From Heterocephalus glaber (taxonomy: Eukaryota > Chordata > Mammalia > Rodentia > Bathyergidae): a stretch of DNA of 64,000 bases. The notes under the pieces are model-generated. The model ran no database searches. It was not told the DNA's origin and was given only the letters and a program-made list of their open reading frames with translations. Every line of letters starts with the position of its first letter. Within the stretch, counting starts at the first letter, position 1. The stretch spans positions 5,426,124-5,490,123 of the forward strand of contig NW_004624743.1 of assembly GCF_000247695.1 (NCBI RefSeq), given 5' to 3'. The position numbers and the translations under genes were made by a program. Shown here one piece after another: positions 48,568 through 60,534 of the stretch.

Positions 48568-48949
48568 GTGTATCAGTTAGCTTCTCATGCTTGGACAAAA
48601 TACTTACCATCCACAGCTTCAAAAAGGGGGAAAGATTTACTTTGACTCCTGTTTTCAACAGTTCCACCCGTGGTTCCCTGGCCCCCAGGCACAGATGCAT
48701 GCTGCAAGTTCATAGTGCAGGAAGGTGGCTGACTTAAGAGCAGCGAGGATGAGGATCACAAGGTGGAGAAGGCACCAGAAGCCAGACAGTCTAGGAGGTC
48801 ACAGCACAACCTGTCCGGACGTAAGCACGAGGGTGCTTCTTAGTCATCTCTTAAGCCAAGCAAGTAGACAAATAAGATTAAGCATCACAACAGGAAAGGC
48901 AAATGTTAGTAAGAGAGTTCAAATTTCAGTCAGACGGGATCCATTCTAG
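48568..48949 (-). mobile_element. MaLR-type LTR inserted in L1
   Basis: It starts TGTATCAGTTAGCTTCTCAT and continues GAAAGATTTACTTTGACTCC, GTTCCACCCGTGGTTCCCTG and GATTAAGCATCACAACAGG. Its position between two halves of an L1 3' end shows it is younger than that L1. The target duplication was not resolved. Confidence 0.55.
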
Positions 48950-49190
48950 TGATCTAATGTACATCATAATGATTATAGTTAAAAATTACTTATTGTATAT
49001 TTCAAAGAAGCTAAAAGAGATGAGATTAAACATTCTCACTATAAGCAGATGATAAGGATTAAGGTATGCTAACTAGTCTGACTTGATTATTCTACAATGT
49101 ATACATGCAACAAAGCACCCCATTATACACTTGGAGCTATACAATTCTTATATATCAATTAAAAATAATATAAAATTTTAAAACCCTTTA
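48950..49190 (+). mobile_element. old sense L1, 3' UTR, right part
   Basis: GATCTAATGTACATCATAAT, GATTATAGTTAAAAATTACT, AGAGATGAGATTAAACATTC and CACTTGGAGCTATACAATTC then ATATCAATTAAAAATAAT is the standard end of an L1MA/MB-like 3' UTR. Confidence 0.75.
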
Positions 49191-49640
49191 ATGTATTGCT
49201 GGTAGGATGATAAATGATTCATTCATTTTGAGAAGTGATTTTTGGAATGCTCTATTACAACTATTCAACTGAATCAATGCAATCGTTAATGAAATTCATA
49301 AATTAATATGCTTATTCTATGTGTGTATATGTATTAAGCGGCAGCATTTATAAATCTGATGACTTCAACATTTTCTACAATACCCAATAGTAAAAATCAA
49401 ATGCCTACCCAAAACAGGAAACAATTTCAGTGTATAGAAATGAAGGAAGTCTACTTAAAAGAAATAAGATACATGAAGCAAATCTATGTATATCAATATT
49501 TATTAAGAATGTTAACAAATACAGGAAATAGATGTGATGAACCAATGACATTAGGTGAGCTTGTTGTGCAACAGTTGATGAGAGAATGTCATCATGTAGC
49601 CTTTGTGACTGAGGTTTAAGGACACAAAAAACCAAAGAAC
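49191..49640 (+). mobile_element. possible second, very old L1 fragment
   Basis: Blocks near 49196 (TGCTGGTAGGATGATAAATG) and 49338-49440 (GCGGCAGCATTTATAAATCT, AATGCCTACCCAAAACAGGA) resemble L1 ORF2 C-terminal text in order, at high divergence. Confidence 0.35.
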
Positions 49641-50595
49641 AAGGAAAGAATACCTGGCATATATGTATTACAAGTTAGGGTGACATTCAATCCAAATTTG
49701 TTTACCCATCATGAAATAACTACCACAAGCATGTAGGAGCTATTTTATAATGTATATCAGGAATCACTGTTTGAAACAAATCATTGAAGTTTTTGCAAAA
49801 ACTTTTTAGCAAAATATGTTTTCATATTCAGAATGTTTTCTAAAACTCTGTGAAACATCTTATAAACCTGATCATTATCAGGAGTCAAATTGGTCTGTGA
49901 GATGTCACCACCTAAAATGTCAGGCTGATTTAGGGTGAATTTATTTTAATTTCCTTTTGGAAATCTGACTGAAAGCAGAAGTTGCGAACACAATGAGGAC
50001 TCTGGATATCTGAGGAACCAGTAAGAAGATGTTACAAACACTAGGCTGTTATCTACTGCACTGTAGCCACTGAATATAATGTTCTTAATACCTTATACAA
50101 TGCTTTGTACATAGTCTCACTAGCTATTTGCTATATAAATTAGAAAAATAAACTAAAAGCAGGGCAACAAAAAATGAAGATAATTTTTACTTTGGACAAA
50201 ATATGTTTAGTATGAATTAGAGGTGACCATAAATATTTCTCACCATTGTCTTCTGTGATCATTATTTAGTAAACTCAGGAGGGCTAGATCTGAATATGTG
50301 AAGATAATTGTCAAACATCACTGGGCTGATAATATTTTATTTAATTTAGATTGTTTGCATAGTGATGCCTTGATCAAACAACTTTCAGTTCATTTTAAAA
50401 AATGATTCCACTGAAGAAAATGGAATATAATGCTTAAAAACATAGTAAGCTCTCTGGATTGCTTGGTTTTAAATTCATATATACCTACACAGTAGTTGCA
50501 AGACTCCTGGAAAAGTGTCTCCTCCTTCAAGTGGATATAATGATATTACCTTACAGGTTTTTGTTTTGGTTTCAATATAAAATGTACCTCCAAAG
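49641..50595. other. unassigned sequence
   Basis: Nothing recognised. Confidence 0.45.
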
Positions 50596-50599
50596 TCAC

Positions 50600-50965
50600 A
50601 TGTGTTGGGAAGCAATGCTTTTAACAGGTGGCTGGATGATTGAAGCAGCATAGTCATGAGGGATTAATCTACTAATGAGTTCATAGCTGAATGTGCTGTC
50701 AGGAGGAGGGACCCTATCCGAAAAAGTGGCTCCCATGGAGTTTAAGCTGCAAGGATGCATTTTTTCCCACTCCCCCTCCTCTCTGCTTCTTGGCTGCCTT
50801 GAGTTGAGCATCTGTCCAAGCCACACACTCCACCACCCTGTTTCTCCTTTGGCACCAGCCAACCGTGGGCTGACCCTTCTGAAATGGAGCCAAAATAAAC
50901 CTGATTCCTTTAAGTTGTGTGTGGGGTAGTTGTGTGTGTGATGGTAAGGTGACTAATGTAACTTT
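50600..50965 (+). mobile_element. MaLR-type LTR
   Basis: Sense LTR: the opening part carries AGTCATGAGGGATTAATCTA, the middle TGCTTCTTGGCTGCCTTGAG, the end GGAGCCAAAATAAACCTGAT followed by a GT-rich stretch and GGTGACTAATGTA. AATAAA lies near the expected poly-A position. Confidence 0.55.
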
Positions 50966-51744
50966 GTTGTTATGTTTGTTTTTGAGAATTTAACAAGATG
51001 ATTTTGCAAACATCTTAGAAAAGTGTCAGACATGTAATGAATGTGATTCAGGCATTTGTACTTACAATCCTTATGCTTTGGAGCAGAAGAGCTGTAGAAA
51101 TGATTCATGGTACCAGTCGACTACTGTGTTTTGTTGTTCTATCTGCTTCATTAAATAGTCTCTCTACCTTTCCTAACTTTCTCATATCTTCCTATCTCAG
51201 TCTCTCTTTTTTCATCAGTGCAGTTTACTCACTGGTTTCATACAGATATGACTTCTTTGAAAGCTCTAAATCATTTGCTACTCGTACGTATAATAGTCTC
51301 AACCATTCTTCATCAATACATTAGCTAGGTTAAGCATAATGTATATTGTTTTATGAAACCTACAACTATTATTCTTTAATTCTATTTTTCCTTCTGCATA
51401 TAATTCATATAATTCCATTCCTCTAATCTTTGTTTGCTTAATCTTTTTGAAATGCTTGCTGGATTTTTATAGGCTATTTTCTGTCACCAAAGACTATATA
51501 ATAAGCCCATTGAATGGGACAGCTATAGTCTCTAGATTTGTTTATTTTAGAGCTGACTAATATATGTAAAGTGTTTCAGCGTGAAAGCCTGGGGTCATTT
51601 CTGATTTTGATTACCTGTTCTTTATAGTTACCTGGGTATGCATAATAATGTCCAATTAATCATATGACATTAAATACCTTTTATTGCAAAATTAAGAAAA
51701 TGAAATAGAATACCACTGATATTTATAAAATTGCATGTATTTGT
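50966..51744. other. unassigned sequence
   Basis: Nothing recognised. Confidence 0.45.
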
Positions 51745-51960
51745 GAGATCATATATATATGCATGCATGTTATATATATGTAATAAACATTATATGTAAC
51801 CCATCATATACACATTATATATGTTATTATATGTACAGTATAGATATTAACCCATCATATATTGTATATATGTCATTTATGGTATATATGCATATATAAT
51901 GTATGTATATACCATATATACATACACATATATATGTATTGATATGATGGGTTATTTGGC
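51745..51960. repeat. AT-rich palindromic tract
   Basis: TATATG/CATATA-rich sequence with nested inverted repeats. A perfect 12-bp pair AACCCATCATAT (51849-51860) faces its complement at 51942-51953, with an extra direct copy at 51798. A perfect 10-bp inner pair ATGGTATATA (51879-51888) faces 51906-51915. It could form a stem or cruciform. Confidence 0.85.
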
Positions 51961-52735
51961 AACACAGTCAACCCCACACATAATATTGTATAATTCACAA
52001 CCATGCCACCTAAAATAATATATGGTATTATTGGAAAGGAAAATACTTTCTTGTATTTCCTGTTCGTATGACAAAAATGCTTCTCTAAACCTGTATGTAT
52101 CTATCATTGACTAAAATAAACTCATGTTGATTAATGCTTTAAACAACCATTAACATGAATCAAAGCACAATAATGTGCTTTGAATTTGCTGTAGAAGCCA
52201 TTATTACTTACAATGTTGGAAGAGCTCAACATACCTTATGGAGTTGTTTGAATATTTCCTTTAAAATATTGCTTACAACAAGGAAGTTCACAGTGACATT
52301 TGCTGGGCCATGCTGACTGATGGCACCACGTGCAGCATCTTATGAAGTGCTTAGTAATCAGGTCTTCAAAGGCATTCAGCCCTAGTCAACAGAAGGAAGG
52401 GTGATTTTGATGACAGTATTCAAAATAAATATCCTCCTGGGGAACATTTGCATAATCATGGGAATGGAAATGATCATTACTTGTCATTTATTATTTTACT
52501 ATGTCTCCTTGAAGAATACTATAGATGAATCCATCCAACCATCTTCCTCCGCAGATTATATTAATAGTGCTCATCTGTAAAAACCTCTTGGTAATCTCCA
52601 TAATAAGAGTAGTTCAGACTCTGAAAGAAACCTTCCATTTGTGTGGTTATTAAATATATTGTAAAGATGTCAGTAAAAAAATGATATGGATTCAAGAAAA
52701 ATCCCATAATGCTGCACTTGTCCTCCAGCGTATAG
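51961..52735. other. unassigned sequence
   Basis: Nothing recognised. Confidence 0.45.
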
Positions 52736-52746
52736 CTTCATTTTAC

Positions 52747-52854
52747 TTTTTTATTATTTATTTATTATTTATTTTTTTGGTACTGGGGATTGAACTCTGG
52801 TCCTTGCACTTATACAGCAGGCGGCGAAACCACTGAGCTAAATCCCTGGCCCAA
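52747..52854 (-). mobile_element. ID-like tRNA-derived SINE
   Basis: On the minus strand: A box TTAGCTCAGTGG, CGCCTGCTGTATAAGTGCAA, B box AGTTCAATCCC, GTACC and an A/T-mixed tail. A perfect 11-bp duplication CTTCATTTTAC lies at 52736-52746 and 52855-52865. It belongs to the same subtype as the second unit of the pair at 7.4 kb. Confidence 0.92.
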
Positions 52855-52865
52855 CTTCATTTTAC

Positions 52866-53972
52866 CTTAAATAATGTTAGAAAATATTCTGCTCTGAATT
52901 GCAAAATGGCAATTGCCCTTCATGTATAGATAACTTGTCCTTCTGCTGTATTTCTTTGGAACACTTTATTTGAAATAGGATTAATTGATTAATTTAACTA
53001 AAAATTAAAAGTTAATAGCCATAATTCCTTTGAAAATATATTATTAAAATTTTTAATATGCTTAAACTAATCCCTGGATAAATTTGACCTTAATTTTTTC
53101 CACTGTACACACCAATGAGCAACTATGAAACAGATGTGCTTCATAGCTCTTTCCTGAGATATTTTTGTTTCTATCCCACACTTACGTGGGCTATCATGGT
53201 ATAACTGCAACCAGTAGAATTTACTCTCAAGTGATATATTATGTAACTTTGTCCAAATAGAGGTGACAAAATATTGTAACATACCCCTTATCACAAAAGC
53301 ATGAAAAAATTAGGTGCAATAAAAAAGGAAACAGTACTTAAAATGATCAAACTATTAATCCTATGTACTTTTATCAAAGTCAATAACATTACCTTCATCC
53401 ATTTGTAAAATATAAAATCAAATCAAAACTTTAGGATTTTTACTATCTGCCATAAATATTTCCAATTGACACTTAAATATACATAAAATAAGTTCAAAAT
53501 TTAAGGTCAAAGACCTCACCTGATGAAAAGAACGTGAAAAACATCCCTAGGCCCAAAATACATTATTAACCATGTTATGAATAACTACAACTATGCATTC
53601 AAATTTTATCTTCTTAAGCACTATATGCTGAAAGCATCTCACTAGCATTTGGCTATAGAAACTTCATTAAATATAAACAGATGTCCACATCTCCCCCTTG
53701 GATAATACATTATGGCTATGTTATCAATGTTTGCCAACTACTCATCAATAAATATTGTGTACTGTTTCTTGCAAATAAATTTGACCTTCTCTGAATTAAC
53801 GTTGTCTCTGATAAGGAATGGAGTGACTGCTTAATGGAAGAGTTCAAGTCATTGCAATTGGTGCTCCAGGCTTAAGTCCGCCTGGATTTTAATGACTAAT
53901 TACTCCTATTAAGTGCATTGCTTCCTCTGTTCCACTTACATATTGGTCTGTAAATTTTCAGGACTTTTATGT
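52866..53972. other. unassigned AT-rich sequence
   Basis: Nothing recognised. Confidence 0.45.
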
Positions 53973-53988
53973 AAAAACCTAAAGGCCA

Positions 53989-54440
53989 CTTTCTGTTTCT
54001 CACATGTGTGTCCTATTTATTTCAGTATTTGAGTATGGCCTCAATATACATCCATTTAGCTATAAATGTCTCTAGTTTATCATTCTTTATGGCTGAGTAG
54101 TATTCTGTTTTATTTTAAAAAACACATCTTTTTATTCAGTCACCAGTTAACGGACATTTGGGAGGTTGAAAATATAAAATATATAATGGGAAATAAGAAA
54201 AGGTCCAAAGGGAAATGAGAAGTGGGGGATAGAGGAAAGGAAAGAATGAAAAGAAAAAATATGAGAAAAGAGAACAAACTGAAACAAAGCCTTTTATGAA
54301 TAGGTAGGGGTGAAGGGGTGGAAGGGAGGGCAGGGGAATGAGGAAAAAAGAAGAGCCAAGATACATCATGTACAGGTGCAAACTTCCAATGATGAATGTG
54401 ATCCCAGAGTACACCTAAAATGTACCAATAAAGTTAATAA
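53989..54440 (+). mobile_element. L1 3' end with 5' inversion
   Basis: 53989 to about 54162 is the ORF2 terminus and early 3' UTR on the minus strand (TTTATGGCTGAGTAGTATTC near 54088). From about 54166 the 3' UTR continues on the plus strand with the purine tract and terminus ATGTACCAATAAAGTTAATA. Flanks 53973-53988 and 54441-54456 match at 14 of 16 bases around CTAAAG(G/A)CCA. A twin-priming structure again. Confidence 0.85.
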
Positions 54441-54456
54441 AAAAAACTAAAGACCA

Positions 54457-54789
54457 AAATCTCTAATCATATGAATGCTTTACGGAAACAGTGCAAACTA
54501 ACATAACTAGAGTATTCAAATCTCTATCCAAATTAATATAAAATTTTCTCTTTCTGAGAAAATACATAATCAGTTGCTCAATGCATTCGGACAGTTTCAT
54601 ATTGTGGAATTCTGTAATTTGAGACTGAGGACAGGAGTGAATAGATCAGTATTTTCCTATTTCAGAATGTATATCAACTATAACTGTTTGATACATGAAA
54701 GAAACAATCATTGGTTGTCACTGCCCACAATTTCAGCCTTTCAGGAGCACACACTCCTTGGCTCTGTCACAGACATGTCCTATACGGAG
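54457..54789. other. unassigned sequence
   Basis: Nothing recognised. Confidence 0.4.
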
Positions 54790-55010
54790 CAGTGGCTAAG
54801 GGCCTGGGCTTTCAAAACCCTCAAACACCATGTAACACTTTCCACCACTTACTGACTTTGCTCCTAGCAGCGTGGCTTGATTCACGCAATCCCCAATTTC
54901 CTCAGTTATAAACTGGGCATAATAGGAAAAACATTCTCCATAAAATTTTGTGGCACCTAGAAATGATATTGAATATGTGATAGGCCTAGAGCAGGGAACC
55001 TAAAAGTACA
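54790..55010 (+). mobile_element. MIR SINE
   Basis: GAGCAGTGGCTAAGGGCCTG, CTTTCCACCACTTACTGAC, AATTTCCTCAGTTATAAACT and GGGCATAATAGG follow the sense MIR consensus in order. Old; no duplications. Confidence 0.7.
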
Positions 55011-55295
55011 TGGACAAAGAATTTTTCATCTGAAGCCTTGTCAAAAAATAGACTGCAACTCCAAGGTGAAGAAGTTGGGAACACAAAAATAAGGAGTAGT
55101 TTCACAGTGCTCCGGTCTGTCGTTCCCATGCAGGATGGCAAAGTCCCCAGGGAGGAAAGATTGTCAAGCGCCTAACTCTGCCACCAAGCTGTGCAGAAGC
55201 CACTGAGGTTGTTTAGTACAGGTTCTTTGTATCCGGGGGACACAGGGATGCGCGTGGGTTGCTTTCCACCTTGGTCCATTTGGAGCAAAGAGGAA

Positions 55296-55800
55296 ATGGT
55301 CTGTTTCTTAGTTCCTCTCTCATAGCAGAGATACAATACCTAACGCCTATGGATTAAAAGCAGAGAGGTTTAATTTGGCTCACAGTTTGTTGTGGTCTCA
55401 TTCCATAGCCAGCTGGATCCAAGGCAGGGTAGTGGAGAAAGAGTTCATGGCAGGATGGCTGAAAGGAGATAGAGAGAGAGAGAGAGGGAGAGAGAGAGAG
55501 AGAGAGGGAGAGAGGGAGAGAGGAGAGAGAGGGAGGGGGGAGAGAGAGGGAGGGGGAAGAGAGAGGGAGAGATATCAAGGGAAGAGGAGGGAGAGAGACC
55601 CTTCCAAGCTACACACTCCAAGAACCACCTCCTGCACCACCCTCCACCTCCCAACACCATCTTTAGCTCTAAATTCATCCATGGCCTAATCCACTCAGGA
55701 GTATCACACTCCCATGGTCCAGTTACCTCTGAAAAGCCCCGTCTGTGAGCACATGATCCTTGAAAGAGTAACAAAAGAGAGAAGAAATATTGAGAGGTCA
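55296..55800 (-). mobile_element. MaLR-type LTR with expanded GA tract
   Basis: TTAGTTCCTCTCTCATAGCA, GCAGAGAGGTTTAATTTGGC, GGCAGGGTAGTGGAGAAAGA, then a GA tract (55469-55576), CCACCTCCCAACACCATCTT and CCTAATCCACTCAGGAGTAT keep the antisense MaLR order. The GA tract has grown from the purine-rich middle of the LTR. Confidence 0.6.
55469..55576. repeat. (GA)n-rich purine tract
   Basis: Over 100 bases of A and G only, chiefly GAGAGA with GGG interruptions. It yields spurious arginine/glutamate or serine/leucine frames. Confidence 0.95.
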
Positions 55801-55875
55801 GTAGAGGTACCAAAGGACCATAAACCCTCAAAAACAAGCAAAAGGCCCAGCTTGAGGCAGAAATCTCACCAAGCA

Positions 55876-55975
55876 NNNNNNNNNNNNNNNNNNNNNNNNN
55901 NNNNNNNNNNNNNNNNNNNNNNNNNNNNNNNNNNNNNNNNNNNNNNNNNNNNNNNNNNNNNNNNNNNNNNNNNNN
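55876..55975. other. assembly gap, 100 N
   Basis: Exactly 100 unknown bases, the conventional placeholder for a gap of unknown size. Sequence to the right does not obviously continue the MaLR LTR. Confidence 0.99.
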
Positions 55976-56767
55976 TTCTGGTTTAGTTTGGAATTTTTGG
56001 CTTGAGGTTACTATTACAAAATTCACATAGTAATAGTTCTGCCTGGTATTCTAAGTGTCAACTGAGAAAAGTGATGGATCACCTCCGCGTTTTCATCCAG
56101 ATAAGATTCCTACCAGTACTGAACACGTTTTAGCACAGCAGAAAGAAATAAAAATAAAAATGTGTTCTGATACATAATTTCTGTTGTACTTGTTCAAGGT
56201 AGAAGTTATTTTGGTTCAGGGAATGATTTCTTTAATAACATGTTGCTTTGAATGCAAATTCTATATTTGAAAACTCAGAGACTTAAGGTAATATCTGAAA
56301 TCTTTACTAAGATCCTTGAAAAATGAAAATTGATAAAATCACATATGCTTTGGTTCAAAAACTCAGACACAATTCTGCTAAATGTTACGTTATAAAATTA
56401 GAAAAAAATTGTTATTTATCCTGAAATTATACAAATAGTTTTGGTATATTCTTTGCTTCTTCCATGAATCTATAATGTTTTATATATTTGGGTATATTGT
56501 ACAAACAGTAATCTTAGTGATTCTAAACTCCAAGCATCATAGGAACTTCACTCTGTAAGGTTACCCAGAAGTTCAGCAAAAACAATCATGTGAGTGTTTT
56601 ACTGTCCATGGGATGTCAGGATCTGACATGTCTCATAGCAGAGAAAGATCAGATCTGAACTTTGACATAAATTCAGGACACATTAGAATTCACATTATCC
56701 ATTTCTAAAAATAAAGTTCAGCAATTATATTTTTGTTTTCCTCCAAAGTACAATTTTCAGCATTGGA
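55976..56767. other. unassigned sequence
   Basis: Nothing recognised. Confidence 0.45.
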
Positions 56768-56886
56768 GAGTAACAGGCGCTAGCTGATGCAGTGATATAT
56801 ATCATAATCCCAGCTAGGAAGGAGGATGAGGCAAGGGAATCATGAACTCAAGGGCAACTGGGCAAAATTGTAGACACTTGCTTTAA
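56768..56886 (+). mobile_element. degenerate B1-like SINE
   Basis: GCTAGCTGATGCAGTGATAT, CATAATCCCAGCTAGGAAGG, GATGAGGCAAGGGAATCATG and CAACTGGGCAAAATTGTAG fit B1 with heavy divergence. The A tail is lost where an L1 fragment begins. Confidence 0.55.
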
Positions 56887-56889
56887 AAC

Positions 56890-57112
56890 ATAAGTTGTGG
56901 GAGGGGTAGGGGAAAGGAAAGAAGGGGAAGGAATAAATATGAGAAAAGGAAAAAATGGAAACAAAGTCTTTGTAAATAGAGGGAGTGGAGGGTTTGAAGG
57001 GAGCACGTGGGAATGGGTAAAAAGTAAGAATCAAGATATATCATGTAAAGGTACAAATTCCCAATAATGAATGTCATCATATTGTAAAATGTACCGAGAA
57101 ACTTAATGAATA
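56890..57112 (+). mobile_element. 5'-truncated L1 3' UTR
   Basis: Starts inside the purine tract (GTGGGAGGGGTAGGGGAAAG), then GTCTTTGTAAATAGAGGG, AATCAAGATATATCATGTAA and a terminus ATGTACCGAGAAACTTAATG. Compared with other copies the GTATACCT block before the terminus is deleted. Confidence 0.85.
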
Positions 57113-57419
57113 AGACAAAGAGAAAAAATTGTAGTAATTGCATTATCATAATATTAATGATAGAAAATATTAGAAGGAAAATGAAAACTAATTTTCCAAA
57201 CATGTATGTATAGGATATGGAAAATACATACATATGCATTTCATCCCACACAAAGACAAATTCTTCATAATGGCCTTAACTCATACAATTATTTCATTTC
57301 TCCCATCAGGGAACTGCCTCACACTTGTAGTCATTGGGGCTGTTAATACAAATGATAAACACTCTCTATGGATTTTGACAAATTAATAACGACAAATATT
57401 CACTATAGCAACTCGAATG
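57113..57419. other. unassigned sequence
   Basis: Nothing recognised. Confidence 0.4.
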
Positions 57420-58640
57420 GAAACCTTCCTGGCCCTAACAAATACCCTGTCATTTCCCTCAGCTGAACCACTAGCAACGACACATTTCAATGTTTCTATA
57501 GTTTTGCTTCCACCAGAAAGTCCCAAAATTGGGCTCATACATCATGTAACATTTCCATTTCAGATTCTTTGCTTAGAAAGAGTCATTTGAGTTCTGCATC
57601 ATTTCACGATTTATGAGCTCATTTGTTTTATCACTAAATGATACTTAATTGCATGGTTATACTACAGATTGTGCATGCATTCACTTACACTTAAATTAGT
57701 TTCCATTCACTAGATTTCTCAGATGAAAGCATTTATTATTGATGCTACAGCTTTCTCCTTTGCTAACATATGCATTTAGCGTTATAAATTTCCCTCTAAA
57801 CATTATTTTCACGGTATTCTGCAAATATTGCTAAGTTGTATTTGCATTTTCATTTGCTTCAAAATAAATTTAAAATTTACCTTGAAAGTCATTATTTTAT
57901 TCATGTATTACTGAGAAATGTGCTGGGTAATTTACAAATATTTGGGAATTTTTTTTTTATCTTTCTGTTAGTTTTAGTTTAATTCCATTGCATCTTGAAA
58001 ATATACTTGGTATGGTTCTTATTCTTTTAATTTATTGTGTTTTAGTTCTAAATCTTGTAGTGTAAACTTTTCATGTGAACTTATAGACACATGTATTTTG
58101 CTGGGATTTCTGATTAAATATGCTATTAAAATTAATAGAATCATGTTTGCTAATATTGTTCTTAAGGCCAACATTATCTATCTGTGGATTTTCTTCCTTA
58201 AAGTCAGTCAATTGGTGACTATGGTAAAATAATTACCAAAGTTCTTAAAGCCTAGCTGAGACTAGATCTCTTTATCAGCTCATAACATTGGCCTTTATTC
58301 TTTGCTGTACTGTGCAATTTCTGTGAGTTTTATGTAGCTACTGTAGGTTTCTGGTTATTGTCTCTCTGGAATACCTTTTACTATCACTTGATTCTTTTAG
58401 AAAAATTTAATTCAAATAAAATTGAATATCCTTCCACTGTAAATCTCAATCTGTATATGCAAAGTAGATTTCTTTTGAATGACTGAAAGTTGAGTCTTTT
58501 CACAAATTAACCCTAAAAATCTTTTTCAATTGGTACAGCGACCCTTCATATTTAAGGTGATTATTGATTTAGTTGAGTTGTTACATGAAATGTTTGTATT
58601 GTTTCCCAATTCATTGCATTGGAATATGAATCTTTATGAA
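57420..58640 (-). mobile_element. old antisense L1
   Basis: 57420-57720 resembles an L1M 3' end on the minus strand. 57740-58640 jumps to internal ORF2 (AAATTTCCCTCTAAACATTA near 57786, ATTCCATTGCATCTTGAAAA near 57982, CTTGGTATGGTTCTTATTC near 58006, CATATTTAAGGTGATTATTG near 58547). An internal deletion separates the two parts. Frames are broken. Confidence 0.65.
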
Positions 58641-59829
58641 ACCCACAGGCTCCTTCAAATAAAATGATATGGCTGCCTTTGTCACATAGGTACTTTAGAG
58701 CAAAGTATTTCTCATTTATCCCTCCCATTCCTATTTACATAGCTATCATTTATCTATATCTATTATAGTCACCTAATACATTTTTAAATATTTAGACACA
58801 AAGCTTTTTCTTGAAAATATTAATAGTATATGTTTTCATGAAAGAGACTTGATAAATTAATTATTAACATCAAGTTAACTCACACAGAGGTTCATAAAAC
58901 CCCCTCTGGGAGTTATGTGTCTTCTTCATACCGAGTTTCATATTAAAGACTATAGTTTTTAAATTTTTAAAAAATTTTTGTTAGTCTTCTTGAAAGTATT
59001 TAATTTTTCTGTCTCACTTTCCTGGTTTATCTCCATGGTATTGGTTTTCCCTTCTCTTCCCTTCTACTTTTTCTTGTTTTTTTTTTTTTTCTTTTTCTTT
59101 TCAAATCTAATTGACTGCTCTTGAAGCCCTGCTGAGAAAATAAAGGGATCTCCAGGCAATATGTTCTTAGTGTAAAGTTTAAAGAAAAAAATCCTGTAGT
59201 GGCTGTTTTCCCTCACTGTCAATTTTCAGAAAATTGCTGCAAAGAGAGGACCTGGAAGTCTTTCTAGGTTAAACATGCAATTTCAGAAGTTTAGAAGCCA
59301 TGTTAAATATGAGAGCTTTATATTTCTTGAATTCAATATGCTTTTTTCCTGTGAGACTGATTTGATATCTGTCCTCATGTAATGGAATTCAACATGAAAA
59401 TATATTAGATTTAGACATTCTTATGAATTCTGCTTTTATACAAAGTATAGTAAATCCAAGTAACTCAAGAAATGCTATATGCCACTGCCCTCATGCTATT
59501 AACATCTTTCCATGAGCATAATATTTATTCTGTAGTGAAGTCTAGTATCAGAATATATGGAAGGAACCAGGGAACCTATGTGTTCTGTCCAAATTGTTCA
59601 ACTCAGGGATTTCATTTATAGTTCAATCCATTGATTTAACATATCTGGTGGTTATATTCACATATTGCTTATAAATAATTCTACAATATACTATAAATAT
59701 CACATATACTATACTATAATATAATGATAGTGTACGTTTTTAAACAACTATCCTAAAAAGAATTATGATAATAGTGGAATTAAAAATTTACTAATTTCTA
59801 GCAGTTCTGTCTCAACTATTGTTAATGCT
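58641..59829. other. mostly unassigned; may include more of the old L1
   Basis: AT-rich text to about 59000 may be further diverged L1. 59036-59102 is a pyrimidine tract with a T run. No other element recognised. Confidence 0.4.
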
Positions 59830-60020
59830 TCACAAATATTTTATCTAACTTTCTGACAGATCGATGCTATGGGTGGCATAATCTGCATTTATTTTGGAGA
59901 AAACTCAGGTTCAGGCAGTCTTGAAAAACCTCTGAAGGATTCATATGAAGGAGACAGGAAGGAGATAAGCCTTAAACCAAACACCAGTCTAAATCCAGAC
60001 CTGAACTTCCTAATAGCAAA
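59830..60020 (-). mobile_element. possible MIR SINE
   Basis: TTTTATCTAACTTTCTGACA, GATGCTATGGGTGGCATAAT, CATTTATTTTGGAGAAAACT and CAGGTTCAGGCAGTC resemble the antisense MIR order. Diverged; a 76-codon frame across it is incidental. Confidence 0.5.
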
Positions 60021-60227
60021 ACAGATTTTCCAGTTTCATAATAAGGAAGTAAGAATTCTCTTTCATAAAATAAAGGAGAGGGGCAGTGTTTGTTTTTAAG
60101 TTAAATGTCCATTGCATCAGTTACCCCATATTTACTTTATAAGTGTATAAAATATTTCATTTTGTAAATTAGGATGGTAAATTCAATTCACACTTCTGCC
60201 TGCTTTGCTGCTTTTAAGAACAGTTTA

Positions 60228-60346
60228 GAAGCTGGTGTGCAGGTGTACACCTGTACTCCCAACACTCTGGGAGGCTGAGGCGGGGGACTGCAAGTTTCAG
60301 CCCAGTCTGGGCAACTTATGATGTAGTGGGAGCTTGTCTCAAAATT
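60228..60346 (+). mobile_element. B1-like SINE
   Basis: GCTGGTGTGCAGGTGTACAC, CTGTACTCCCAACACTCTGG, GAGGCTGAGGCGGGGGACTG and CCCAGTCTGGGCAACTTATG are well-preserved 7SL-derived blocks. The 3' tail has become the GAAA array that follows. Confidence 0.9.
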
Positions 60347-60358
60347 AAGAAGAAAGAA

Positions 60359-60418
<60 letters not shown>

Positions 60419-60470
60419 AAAGAAAGAAAGAAAGGGGAGTAGGGAGGGAGGGAAAGAGAAAAAAGAAGGA

Positions 60471-60534
<64 letters not shown>

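Noticed and set aside
55375..56026. Frames rich in R/E and S/L, one running across the gap
   Set aside because: They translate the GA tract, and one includes unknown residues from the N run.
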